From [Actinomadura] parvosata subsp. kistnae (lineage in GTDB: Bacteria; Actinomycetota; Actinomycetes; Streptosporangiales; Streptosporangiaceae), in NCBI RefSeq assembly GCF_900323885.1, contig NZ_OOHJ01000006.1, positions 744,001-808,000 of the forward strand: DNA of 64,000 bases. Direction: 5' to 3'. The notes under the pieces were generated by a model, which searched no databases, was not told the origin of the DNA, and saw only the letters and a list, made by a program, of their open reading frames with translations. Positions 7,863 through 15,668 of this stretch are shown one piece after another. The stretch's first letter is position 1; each line of letters begins with the position of its first letter. The position numbers and the translations under genes were made by a program.

Positions 7863-8732
7863 ATGTCCCCAAGCGTTCCTCACCTGCGGATCGGCTCGAC
7901 CGAGATCATCGCCCTCGCCGATGGCGAGGGCCCGTTCTTCTCCCCGCGCGGCGAGGCCTTCCCTGAGGCCACGGCCGGTCAGTGGGCCGAGGCCGACCGG
8001 TACGACCCGGGCGCGGTCGACGCCGAGGGCCGCTGGCGGCTCCAGTTCCGCGCATACGCGATCCGCAGCGACAAGAGCCTCACCCTCGTGGACGCCGGAA
8101 TCGGCCCGGCGGACGGTCCGGCCGTCTCGTGGGCGCCCGTGCCCGGCGTGCTCCCCGAGTCGCTCGCCGCCGCGAACATAGATCCGGCCGAGGTCGACAC
8201 CGTGGTGCTCACGCACCTGCACACCGACCACGTCGGATGGGCGGTCGTGACCGAGGCGGCTGTCCCGTCAATGGGCGGCGCGGTGGATGGCGCCCCTACG
8301 TCCGGCAGCACGACCGGCGACCGCCGCCCCTACTTCCCGAACGCCGAATACCTGCTCCAGCGGGCCGAGTTCGACGCGCTCGACGCGCTCAACCCGCAGC
8401 TACGCGAGACCCTCACCGACCCGCTCTCGGCGGCCGGTCAGCTCCGGCTCCTCGACGGGGACACGCCGCTGCGCGCCGGGCGCGCGGTCGCCACGCCCGG
8501 CCACACGCCCGGTCACCAGAGCGTGCTGGTCGCCGACGGGCGCGAGCTGGCGCTCGTCACCGGCGACCTCCTGGTGCACGCGCTCCAACTGCTCCACCCC
8601 GAGCTCGCCTACTCGCACGAGCTCGACCCTGAGGCGGCCAGGCACTCAAGGAAGCGCATGCTCGGCCACGAGACCGGCACCACACTGCACCTGGCGACAC
8701 CGCACCTGACGGAGCCGTTCATCTCGGCCTGA
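7863..8732 (+). CDS. MBL-fold metallo-hydrolase
   Basis: A 289-residue metallo-beta-lactamase-fold hydrolase. The zinc-binding signature is VLTHLHTDHVGWAV (HxHxDH), followed by the downstream histidine of TPGHTPGHQSVL and the aspartate of LVTGDLLVH. The overall pattern (N-terminal strand, RSDKSLTLVDAGIG before the signature) is that of lactonase/hydrolase-type MBL proteins acting on small organic substrates. A Gly/Ser/Thr-rich insert follows HVGWAV (GGAVDGAPTSGSTTGDR). It looks intact inside a decayed neighbourhood and has no obvious operon partner. Confidence 0.85.
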   Translation: MSPSVPHLRIGSTEIIALADGEGPFFSPRGEAFPEATAGQWAEADRYDPGAVDAEGRWRLQFRAYAIRSDKSLTLVDAGIGPADGPAVSWAPVPGVLPESLAAANIDPAEVDTVVLTHLHTDHVGWAVVTEAAVPSMGGAVDGAPTSGSTTGDRRPYFPNAEYLLQRAEFDALDALNPQLRETLTDPLSAAGQLRLLDGDTPLRAGRAVATPGHTPGHQSVLVADGRELALVTGDLLVHALQLLHPELAYSHELDPEAARHSRKRMLGHETGTTLHLATPHLTEPFISA

Positions 8733-8840
8733 TCGGCGGTCGTCCGAGCCGTCCGGCACGAGCGGGCCGCGAATATGCAAACGCTTCAATCTCGTAGCGA
8801 CGTCGGCCCTCTGCGGTGCGACCAGCGGCTGACCTGTTCC

Positions 8841-9755
8841 TCAACACCGTCGCCCGCGCGCGCTCGTGTCTCGGCGGGGTCTGGGCGGGCGTTCGCAGGA
8901 GGGCGTGCTTGCGCCGGCGGGCGATGAAGTCGGCCACGCGACATCGTCCACCGCGAGCCACGGCGCGGCGGCCAGGGCCGTGGGCGTGAGCCCGGCGAAC
9001 GTCGCGACCTCCCGGTGCAGGTGGGACTGGTCGACGTAGCCGCTCTCGCCGGCAACGCGGGCGGCGGCGTGACCCGCCGCGAGAAGGTGGGCGGCGTGGT
9101 CGAAGCGCACCAGCCGGGCGGCGCGTTTGGGGGTGATGCCGAGCTGGGATCGGAAACGGGACCACAGGCGCTTGCGGCTCCAGCCGACCTCGTCCGCCAG
9201 GCCGTCGACCCGCACCCGCCCCCCGATGGTCAGCGTCCGCCGCCAGGCGTAGGCGATCTGCGGATCGACCGGCGGGTGGGCGCCCAGCCGCCGGCCGAGG
9301 ATGTCCACCGCGATGGTGAAGCGTTCGTCCCATGACGCGGCGGCGCGCAGCCTGTCCTCGGCTCGGCCGGCGTCGTGGCCCCAGACCTCCTTAAGGGCTA
9401 CCACCGTCCCGCTGAGCTCGGCCGACGCGCCGAACAACGCAGCTGCCGCGACCGGATCCAGCCGGATCTGGAGCAACTGGCCGACTCCCCGGCCGGTTGC
9501 CCGGAGATCGCCGGGCAGGAGCCCGACGACGACACTGCCGCGCTCGTGCCGGCCACGGGTTTCGTAGACGACGCCTTGTCCCTCGCTCAGATCGACGAGC
9601 AGGGTGACGGACGGGTACGCGACCATGGCGATGTCCACCAAGGCCGGGGCACGATGGCGGAACCCGGCCATGCTGACCCCCGGCAGCCGAACCGACGGGC
9701 GTGGGACTGCGACGTCCACCCACGCCCGGCCGGGTGGCGTACCGGTCGGCAACAC
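8841..9755 (-). CDS. AraC family transcriptional regulator
   Basis: A 304-residue regulator. The C-terminal double helix-turn-helix is clear: VRVDGLADEVGWSRKRLWSR followed by LGITPKRAARLVRFDHAAHL and ESGYVDQSHLHREVATFAGL. The N-terminal 150 residues are the variable sensing domain. The start is a TTG at 9755 with a GTG one codon upstream. After AAPWLAVDDVAW, where relatives usually end, the frame carries a Pro/Ser/Arg-rich tail of about 35 residues, so the 3' end may be altered. It begins 9 bp after the alpha/beta hydrolase gene stops and is probably co-transcribed with it. Confidence 0.8.
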   Translation of the reverse strand: MLPTGTPPGRAWVDVAVPRPSVRLPGVSMAGFRHRAPALVDIAMVAYPSVTLLVDLSEGQGVVYETRGRHERGSVVVGLLPGDLRATGRGVGQLLQIRLDPVAAAALFGASAELSGTVVALKEVWGHDAGRAEDRLRAAASWDERFTIAVDILGRRLGAHPPVDPQIAYAWRRTLTIGGRVRVDGLADEVGWSRKRLWSRFRSQLGITPKRAARLVRFDHAAHLLAAGHAAARVAGESGYVDQSHLHREVATFAGLTPTALAAAPWLAVDDVAWPTSSPAGASTPSCERPPRPRRDTSARGRRC

Positions 9756-9764
9756 CTGGCCAGT

Positions 9765-10598
9765 CTAGGCATCGGGGATCATGGGTTGTCGGCGGCCCGT
9801 TGCCGTGAAGCTCAGCAGCAGTTCGCCGACCGTCTCTGGCGCTTCCAGCATGGGCAGGTGCCCGACGCCGGGCAGCAGCTCGACCCGTGCGTCCGGCACC
9901 GCGTCGTAGCGGTGCGCCGACGACGGCTCCCAACGGGGGTCGGCAGCGCCGAAGATCACCTGCACGGGGACCTGGAGGGCGGCCAGGCGCTCGGGCATGC
10001 TCCGTTCGGCGATGTAGGCGGTGTTGTGGCGCAGCACCGTTCTCATCACGCGGTAGGTAATGGCCCGCACGTCGGCGACCACGTCGTCCGGGAGGTTCAC
10101 CGGGCGAGCGGCCGTCGCGCTGACCCCCTTGCGGATCATCGCATCCGAACGCCTCGACCACAGGAGCGGGCCCAACGGCGGGGCCAACAGGAGCCGAAGG
10201 ATGAACGGCTGCCGCAGGAGCGCATCCGGGCTCGGGCCGCTACTGATCAGTGCAAGCGCACCGACGAGGTCGGGACGTTGTTCGGCGAGCGCGGTGGCGA
10301 CGTAGCCGCCGCTGGAGTGCCCGGCCACGGCGACGTGACGAAGGCCGAGGTCGTCCAGCAGCGCCGCCACCTGGCCCGCCTGCGCGGGCACGTCGTACGA
10401 CGGCGCGGGCGGGGACTGGCCGCAACCCGGAAGATCCACCCGGATGACATGATGATGGCCGGCCAGCGCCGGGACCACCGGACCCCAGAAGCCGCCCGAG
10501 GCCCCCGATCCGTGGATGAGCAACAACGGCGGCGCCTGCCGCGGGCCGTCATGGACCACGTGCATCCCATGCGAGTGCTCAATGTCGTACTCATTCAT
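9765..10598 (-). CDS. alpha/beta hydrolase
   Basis: A 277-residue hydrolase. Visible features are the oxyanion-hole segment LLLIHGSGASGGFW, the nucleophile elbow AVAGHSSGGYVA with the catalytic serine, the aspartate strand VIFGAADPRWEP, and the final GVGHLPMLEAPETV histidine. These are typical of epoxide-hydrolase/esterase-like members. I chose the ATG at 10598 (MNEYDIEHSHG); an upstream in-frame extension lacks family character. A 10-bp palindrome CTATGCATAG (10606-10615) lies just upstream and may be an operator. It is followed at 9 bp by the AraC gene, which may regulate the pair. Confidence 0.85.
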   Translation of the reverse strand: MNEYDIEHSHGMHVVHDGPRQAPPLLLIHGSGASGGFWGPVVPALAGHHHVIRVDLPGCGQSPPAPSYDVPAQAGQVAALLDDLGLRHVAVAGHSSGGYVATALAEQRPDLVGALALISSGPSPDALLRQPFILRLLLAPPLGPLLWSRRSDAMIRKGVSATAARPVNLPDDVVADVRAITYRVMRTVLRHNTAYIAERSMPERLAALQVPVQVIFGAADPRWEPSSAHRYDAVPDARVELLPGVGHLPMLEAPETVGELLLSFTATGRRQPMIPDA

Positions 10599-10752
10599 GC
10601 GGAAACTATGCATAGGCGGTTGACTATCAGTCTTGGACAAATGTTCCCGCGGAGTCGAAGGCCGACGGCCCGCCACCATCGTCTGGACTCACCACTCAGG
10701 TTGGAGTGACCGGAGCCACGGTAGCTCTGTGTAGTGGTCGTGACTGTTTGTG

Positions 10753-10858
10753 TTCTCAGAAATGGTCAGTTCCGAGAAGACGATCAAACGCCGGGACCCT
10801 GTCCGGTTTATCCTTGATCTTCGTTCTCATAACCTCTCGCAAAACTGTCTTCTCAGAA
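10753..10858. other. candidate recombinase-binding (res-like) site
   Basis: Four copies of a near-palindromic 9-mer lie in the 130 bp upstream of the recombinase gene: TTCTCAGAA (10753-10761), TTCCGAGAA (10770-10778), TTCTCATAA (10824-10832) and TTCTCAGAA (10850-10858). The stretch is AT-rich for this genome. Serine resolvases bind clustered short repeats next to their own gene, so this is a plausible res or target site. Confidence 0.4.
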
Positions 10859-10883
10859 CATCGCTTGCGGCAGGTTCTGCGAC

Positions 10884-11763
10884 ATGACCGAGCTCGCCGA
10901 TCCGGCCGCCGCCGTCGAAGCCTTCGACTGCCCGATGTGTGCAGCACCGGCGGGCAGCGCCTGCCGGACCCGGGGCGGAAAGGTCGCACCCAAGTACCAC
11001 ACGCCGCGCTTCATGCTGGTGCCGCAGCTGCGTACCGAGCTGGAGGTGCGCACCCCGGCCGAGCGCAAGCCGGGCCGCCTCTGGCAGGCGGGCCCGGCGG
11101 TGGACGCGTCGGCGCCGGCGGCCAGGCCGACCCGGGGTCGGCTATGCCCGGTGCAGCACCGCGCAGCAGGAGCTGGACAGCCAGCTCGACGCCCTGAAGC
11201 AGGCGGGCTGCGAACCGATCTTCGCCGAGAAGATCAGCACGCGCATCAAGGTACGGCCGGAGTTCATCAAGGCGATGAACTACGCCCGCACCATCAAGCA
11301 GGCCGTCCCGCACCAGCGGGTGATCCTCACCGTGCACGAGATGAAGCGCCTGGGCCGCGGCGCCGCCGAACTGCTGGCCATCGCCGAGGACCTGCGCCAC
11401 CACGACATCGAACTGGAGTTGCTGACTGGGCCGCTGCAGGGCATCTACAACCCCTCCGGGCACGGCGCGGCATTGTTCGCCTTCTTCGCCGGGATGGCCG
11501 AGTCCGAACGGGAGTACGTGGGCGAGAAGTCCCTCGAAGGCCAGGCCTCAGCCCGCGAGCGCGGCCGTCACGGCGGGCGGCCGAAGGTGTTCGACGACGA
11601 CATGATCGCCTACGCGCGGTCGCTGCGCGAGCGCGGCATTGCCGTGCCCGACATCGCTCGCAAGCTGGTCATCCCCACCGGCAAGAACAAGGGCCGGCAC
11701 CCCTCGGTGGCCAGCGTCTACCGGGCCCTGGCCGAGGCGGAGCCGGCCGGGACGGCGGCCTGA
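10884..11763 (+). pseudogene. serine recombinase/resolvase with N-terminal zinc finger, frameshifted
   Basis: The first frame encodes MTELADPAAAVEAFDCPMCA and PAGSACRTRGGKVAPKYHTP, the zinc-finger-like leader found on a group of actinobacterial recombinases. In the next frame the catalytic domain follows: VGYARCSTAQQELDSQLDAL with the active serine, then ILTVHEMKRLGRGAAELLAI, ending in a C-terminal helix-turn-helix (DDDMIAYARSLRERGIAVPD). The change of frame lies in a GGGG run at 11134-11137 (one extra or two missing bases). Everything else is intact at about 293 residues, so it may be functional if the shift is a sequencing error. It lies beside Tn3 relics and a repeat cluster resembling a res site. 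Confidence 0.75.
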
Positions 11764-11841
11764 CTCCACTCCGGTCGGGCTCCGTATCGAGCCTGTAAGG
11801 CGGCGTCAAGACGGCAGGCTGAGGTCGCGAAGGAGGCGGCA

Positions 11842-12000
11842 GTGCAGCACGTTGACCCTCGCATGCGCCTCTGCGTCGCAGCCCTGCCGGGCAGGTCTGC
11901 CCGGCAGTTGCGGCCGCTGGGGTTCCGGCCGATCGGCACGAACGGCTACGTCAGCACGTGGGGCGCGATCACGAGCGTCTGCCCACCGAAGGACGCCTGA
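11842..12000 (+). CDS. small ORF of unknown function with strong ribosome site
   Basis: A 52-codon frame with a GTG start five bases after a perfect AAGGAGG Shine-Dalgarno sequence. It encodes VQHVDPRMRLCVAALPGRSA then RQLRPLGFRPIGTNGYVSTW and ends CPPKDA. I do not recognise it. An internal 10-bp perfect hairpin (11884-11907, CTGCCGGGCA / TGCCCGGCAG) lies within the frame and could instead terminate the recombinase transcript. It is either a small gene or the start of a truncated one. Confidence 0.35.
   Translation: MQHVDPRMRLCVAALPGRSARQLRPLGFRPIGTNGYVSTWGAITSVCPPKDA
11884..11907. terminator. 10-bp hairpin downstream of the recombinase
   Basis: CTGCCGGGCA (11884-11893) and TGCCCGGCAG (11898-11907) pair perfectly around GGTC, about 120 bp after the recombinase stop. 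There is no U-run. It overlaps the small frame at 11842-12000, so only one of the two readings is likely to be right. Confidence 0.4.
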
Positions 12001-12093
12001 GCTCACCACTTCGGCGGAGGCGCGCGGGCTGAGGCTTTCGCCTCCCCGCGGTCGGCTCGCACCCCTTCGTACCGTCTTGGGAGACGTTCCTTC

Positions 12094-12521
12094 ATGCCTG
12101 CTGTTCTCACCCGGATCATCGCTGCGCTGCGCTCGGATCCGGTCAGTGGCCTGCTGCTCATCGGCGCCGCGCTGGTGGCGTTGGTCTGGGCCAACTCGCC
12201 GGTGGCCGGCTCCTACGAGGCGCTGGGCGGCTTCGCCTTTGCCGCCCGGATCCAGGCTGGCCTCGGGCGCGATGCCGTCATCACGGGCTTGTCGTATCGG
12301 CTGCTCGCACCGGCCGAGGCCGGCAGCGCGCAGGCCGCGGTGCGGGCGGTCGCCGACGGTATCGGGGACCCAGGCAACCTCCGGATGCTGGTAGTGGGTG
12401 GACGCCAGCCAACTCGGCCCGGTGGCCGACGCCGACGCGCTGCAGGAGCTCCGGCGGGCTCCGCAGGTGGCAGGCCTGGTTTACGAGGTGGCCTTCCAGG
12501 TGCGCGCACGCTGGTGGCGGT
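12094..12521 (+). pseudogene. NhaA antiporter N-terminal remnant joined to unknown sequence
   Basis: The frame begins with MPAVLTRIIAALRSDPVSGL then LLIGAALVALVWANSPVAGS YEAL, the first helix and conserved WANSP segment of NhaA Na+/H+ antiporters. After about 45 residues it changes to unrelated sequence (IQAGLGRDAVITGLSYRLL and onward). This continues across a frameshift as DADALQELRRAPQVAGLVYE to a TGA at 12521. It is a chimeric relic: the antiporter lost about 90 percent of its length. The second part could be the tail of another hypothetical gene. Confidence 0.45.
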
Positions 12522-12552
12522 GACCTGTGACCTCCTGTGGCTGGTCAGCTGG

Positions 12553-12690
12553 CTAGGCCATCGCGAGATAGTCCGCGCAGTTCGCGGCGTGGAACTGCTC
12601 GATCATCACCCCGTTCTCGGTCCACAGGGTGCCCACCGTGTCGTCGGTCCCTGGGCCAGTGGACCGGCAGGTCGGGCACAGGCGAGTCAC
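12553..12690 (-). CDS. possible 45-residue CxxC small protein
   Basis: A GTG-started frame encodes TRLCPTCRSTGPGTDDTVGT followed by LWTENGVMIEQFHAANCADY. It contains a CPTC knuckle and one more cysteine after a histidine (HAANC), which together could form a zinc site. The ribosome site is weak and an in-frame stop lies shortly upstream, so it may be a remnant. Composition is protein-like in this frame only. Confidence 0.3.
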   Translation of the reverse strand: MTRLCPTCRSTGPGTDDTVGTLWTENGVMIEQFHAANCADYLAMA

Positions 12691-12954
12691 GGCCTCGGGC
12701 TGGTTGATGGTTCATGTCCTCGCCTCGCAGACCGGGAATGCGAACACGGCACTTCGTCACGGGAGTTCAAGATCAGTACCAGGGGTCTGTCCTTAGCGTA
12801 GCTACCCGTCAGTAGAGTCCCGGGTCCCCGTCACACCTGACCCGGGGCCAGGCCACGGCAGCGTTCTCTGGGGTGATCTCCGTCGGTGCCCGGTTACTTG
12901 CGGGAATTCTGCCTTCTCGCAAGTAGAGGCACGCTTCGAGCGGTGCAACGGAAT

Positions 12955-12999
12955 CGATTTTCTGATTTCTATTTTCTGGAAAATCGAAAATGCTACACT
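12955..12999 (+). promoter_or_regulatory. AT-rich palindromic promoter of the coiled-coil gene
   Basis: CGATTTTC (12955-12962) and GAAAATCG (12979-12986) form an inverted repeat. Nested within it is the perfect 14-bp palindrome ATTTTCTGGAAAAT (12971-12984). An extended -10, TGCTACACT (12991-12999), ends six bases before the GTG at 13006. The mRNA would therefore be nearly leaderless and the -10 abuts a repressor site. This is one of the few AT-rich islands in the window. Confidence 0.6.
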
Positions 13000-13005
13000 G
13001 GCGGC

Positions 13006-14205
13006 GTGACAGTGGAGAGTGGCGTGGTGACGCCTTGTCAGCATTGCGGGGCGCCGATTGAGCAGCGGCGGGGGAGAGGGCGGCCCAAGGCGTACTGTCC
13101 GGAGAAGGACTGCCAGGCGGCGGCCAAGCGGGAGAGGGAGCTGCGGCGGGCCACCCCCGGGCTGGAAGGGGCGCTGGCCAGGGCCGAGCAGTTGTACGAC
13201 CGGATGGAGAGTGGGCTGGCGGCGGCCATCGAGCCGTTGGCTCGGGCGTTGGCGGAAGAGCTGAGCCCGGCCGGGGTCGAGGCGAAGCTGAGTGCTGTGC
13301 AGGCCGAGGCGCACACGCGGGTGGCGATCGCGCGTACGGAGCGGGAGCAGGCGTTCGAGCAGGTGCGGATCGCGCGCGAGGCCACCGAGCACGCGCGCAG
13401 GCAGACGGCCGAGATGCGGGCGCGGCTCGAAGAGGCCGAGCAGGAGCGCGAGACCGCGCTGAGTGATGCCGAGCGGGCGCGTGAGCAGGCGCTGGCCGCG
13501 TTGCGGGAGGCGGCGAGCACCGAACGGCAGGCGTTGCAGGCGGCTGAGGAGGCCAAGCGGCGGGCCGAGCTGGCCGATCGCCGGGCCGAGGAGGCGGCCC
13601 GGCGGGTCGAGCTGGTCGAGCAGGCCAGGGATCAGGCCGTTCAGGAGCTGGCCGAGCGGGTCGAGCTGGCCGGACGGCAGGTCGAGGAGGCGCGGGCGGA
13701 GGTCGTACAGGCTCAGGAGGACGCGGCTCTGGCTCGGGAGGAGACGGAGCGCGCCCGGGAAGAGACGGCGGCGGCCGTTCTGGCCCGTGAGCAGGCCGAG
13801 CGTGAAGCGATCGGGGCCAAGGCGCGCGAGGAGGCGGCGGCGCAGGAGCGCGACCGGGCCGTGGAGCGAGCGGTCAAGGCCGAGCGGGCGGCCGCCGAGG
13901 CCGAGCGGGACCGTGCGGTGGCGCTCAAGGAGGCGGCACGGGCGGCTGAGGAGGTGGAGCGGCTGGCCGGGAAGGTGGCGGCGCTCGAAGAGGAGGGGGC
14001 CGCGGCTGTGGCGCGCGAGCGTAAGGCGGTCTCGCGGGAGAAGTCGCGGGCCGATGCGGCTGTCAAGGAACGTGATCGGTTGCAGGGGGAGCTGCGGCTG
14101 GAGCGGATTCGGCTGGAGGATCTACGGGCGGAGCTGGAGTCGGCGCGGGCGGAGGCGGCGCAGTTGCGGGAACGTGCGGTGGCGGCGGAGATGCGTTTGG
14201 CGTAG
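13006..14205 (+). CDS. zinc-finger plus long coiled-coil protein (KfrA-like)
   Basis: A 399-residue protein. Residues 9-33 hold four cysteines (PCQHCG, then AYCPEKDC) in a C-x2-C-x17-C-x4-C arrangement, with basic residues between (RRGRGRPK). This is a probable DNA-binding zinc knuckle. From residue 40 to the end it is an almost uninterrupted Ala/Glu/Arg heptad coiled coil (ARRQTAEMRARLEEAEQERE is typical). This architecture recalls plasmid KfrA proteins, DNA-binding autorepressors with long coiled-coil tails, and similar chromosomal proteins of Streptosporangiales. I took the GTG at 13006 because of the promoter just upstream; a GTG five codons later is possible. The last five codons lie inside an interspersed repeat. 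Confidence 0.7.
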   Translation: MTVESGVVTPCQHCGAPIEQRRGRGRPKAYCPEKDCQAAAKRERELRRATPGLEGALARAEQLYDRMESGLAAAIEPLARALAEELSPAGVEAKLSAVQAEAHTRVAIARTEREQAFEQVRIAREATEHARRQTAEMRARLEEAEQERETALSDAERAREQALAALREAASTERQALQAAEEAKRRAELADRRAEEAARRVELVEQARDQAVQELAERVELAGRQVEEARAEVVQAQEDAALAREETERAREETAAAVLAREQAEREAIGAKAREEAAAQERDRAVERAVKAERAAAEAERDRAVALKEAARAAEEVERLAGKVAALEEEGAAAVARERKAVSREKSRADAAVKERDRLQGELRLERIRLEDLRAELESARAEAAQLRERAVAAEMRLA

Positions 14206-14287
14206 TACGGCGTGGCGGAGAGGCCTTCCACGTTGCGGGAGGTTGCGAGAGGCGTTGCGGGAGGTTGCGAGAGGCGTTCGGCGTAGT
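14187..14287. repeat. short interspersed repeat cluster, copy A
   Basis: This stretch contains a 29-bp unit at 14210-14238 (starting GCGTGGCGGAGAGGCCTTCC). Two perfect 22-bp tandem copies follow at 14232-14253 and 14254-14275 (each beginning GTTGCGGGAGGTTGCGAG), then TTCGGCGTAGT. The same units occur at 18096-18180. The first element, ATGCGTTTGGCGTAG, supplies the stop codon of the coiled-coil gene. Confidence 0.65.
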
Positions 14288-14403
14288 CGAGGTCGGGGAA
14301 CGCGGGGACAGCCATTGGCGGCGAGATGGATCATGGTGCGCATGGTCGCCGCGACCTTCGGAAACACTGAAGATCTTGTTGTCGCGCCGGACTATCCCGC
14401 CAT

Positions 14404-14445
14404 GTTCGGGCCGAAGAGCTCACTGTTCGGGCCGAAGAGCTCACT
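14404..14445. repeat. perfect 21-bp tandem duplication
   Basis: The 21 bases at 14404-14424 (GTTCGGGCCGAAGAGCTCAC plus T) are repeated exactly at 14425-14445. Each unit contains the inverted pair TTCGGGCCGAA. The stretch 14288-14558 around it holds no supported gene. Two adjacent palindromic copies could be a protein-binding site or a recent slippage product. Confidence 0.65.
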
Positions 14446-14558
14446 CGACACGGTTGGTCGTGCACCGCCCTGATCTGCTTGAACAGCCCGTACCGCTAAT
14501 GACTGTCCCGTTGTCCCTCGCCCCCGGTAACGCCCAGCCCGGTGCGTGGCCGATCAGC

Positions 14559-15122
14559 TCAGTGGCGGACGCGGTAGCGGATGTGGGTGGCCTCGGGCGT
14601 GTCGAGGACCTGAATGATCTCCAACTCGATCTCCGACGGCAGGACGTCGAACAACCGGCGTCCTGCGCCCAGGAGTACGGGAATGTGGTGGATCTGCACT
14701 TCATCCAGCACTCCGGCCTGGAGGGCCTGCTGCACCGTGTACGCGCCGCCACGAATCTGGACGTCTCGTTCCCCGGCGGCGGCCTTCGCCTGTGCCATCG
14801 CGCTTTCGATGCCGTCGTTCACGTAGGTCACCAGCGGATAGCCCCACCGGGCGGCCGGGCTGGGCGGCCGGTGGCTGGGGACGAAGATCGGCAGACCGTT
14901 GTGAGAGCCGCCCCAGTGGTCCATGAGTTCAGCGGTCCGCCGTCCGGCGAGGATCGCACCGGCCCCGTTCCATTCGTCTTGGAACTGCTTGACCGGCCCG
15001 GGATGCTGGTCGGAGTCGGCCCACTTGTGCAGCCGCTCGCCGTCGTCGCCGCCGAGGAAGTCGTTGGGGTCGGCGATGTACCCGTCGAGGGACATCGACA
15101 TGTCGAGCACTGATTTGGACAC
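14559..15122 (-). CDS. dihydrofolate reductase-family (RibD C-terminal) protein
   Basis: A 187-residue single-domain reductase. It opens with VLDMSMSLDGYIADPND, the signature of DHFR/RibD C-terminal-like proteins. It continues through GAILAGRRTAELMDHWGG, a nucleotide-binding loop (RDVQIRGGAYTVQQALQAGV) and LDEVQIHHIPVLLGAGRRLF to a terminal strand. These proteins are NADPH-dependent but usually of unknown substrate and are not essential folate enzymes. The start is a GTG at 15122. The neighbouring regulator gene, upstream on the same strand, may control it. Confidence 0.85.
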   Translation of the reverse strand: MSKSVLDMSMSLDGYIADPNDFLGGDDGERLHKWADSDQHPGPVKQFQDEWNGAGAILAGRRTAELMDHWGGSHNGLPIFVPSHRPPSPAARWGYPLVTYVNDGIESAMAQAKAAAGERDVQIRGGAYTVQQALQAGVLDEVQIHHIPVLLGAGRRLFDVLPSEIELEIIQVLDTPEATHIRYRVRH

Positions 15123-15260
15123 GGCCCACTCCTTGTTTCACGGCGTGGCCCCTCGGCCACCGCGTTCCTCATGATGTGGCCCGGTCAGAGCCGTCCGCGA
15201 TACATTCGGCGGCAGCCGAACCCGGAGGAACCCGGGCATGCCCACGCTGACGTTCACCGC

Positions 15261-15575
15261 CTACGAGGTGACCTCGATCAGGTTCGCGTTCTCCCCGCTC
15301 AGGGAGGTCTCCGCCAGCATCCACGCGCTGCGAACCCCGGCCGGCCGGACGCTGCACCTGCCCTGGCTGGGTTGCCCTTCGCGCGGCACTTCGATGTAGC
15401 CGGCCTCGCGCAAGTCGCTGATGATGCCCGTGACGGCGCGCTGGGTAATGCCGATCGCGTGGGCGATGTCGCTGATGCGTGCCTGCGGGTTGTCGGCGAG
15501 AAGGCGCAGTACCCGGGCGTGGTTGGTCAGGAAGGTCCAGGTGGGGCCACCGTCTGCGGGATCGCCGGTGCTCAT
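15261..15575 (-). CDS. winged-helix (MarR-type) regulator
   Basis: A 104-residue protein with a compact winged helix: TWTFLTNHARVLRLLADNPQ, then RISDIAHAIGITQRAVTGII and SDLREAGYIEVPREG. This is a widespread short actinobacterial family whose members normally continue as a basic RYRVRP strand and end around residue 100. Here the segment after PREG (QPSQGRCSVRPAGVRSAW) is somewhat divergent, so the wing may have been altered. It may act on the DHFR-like gene that follows 138 bp downstream on the same strand. Confidence 0.7.
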   Translation of the reverse strand: MSTGDPADGGPTWTFLTNHARVLRLLADNPQARISDIAHAIGITQRAVTGIISDLREAGYIEVPREGQPSQGRCSVRPAGVRSAWMLAETSLSGENANLIEVTS

Positions 15576-15668
15576 GAGATCCTCCGCAGGAACGAAGTCG
15601 AAGCCTCACAAACCTGGACACTTTATGGCGCGGAACATCTTTCAGGTGTGGCGGCCTGTCGCGTCGGT

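Noticed and set aside
8719..9333. Alternative minus-strand frame over the AraC gene end (VADFIARRRKHALL)
   Set aside because: It overlaps the AraC helix-turn-helix in another frame; only a short segment looks protein-like, so a frameshifted tail is possible but not supported.
12896..12924. ACTTGCG / CGCAAGT inverted repeat considered as a terminator or operator
   Set aside because: The stem is 7 bp with a long mismatched interior; too weak to call, though it lies close to the coiled-coil gene promoter.
14187..14287. Short repeats considered as a CRISPR array or iterons of an origin
   Set aside because: Units are of unequal length and arrangement and occur again 4 kb away; no rep, parA or dnaA gene and no AT-rich unwinding region were seen.
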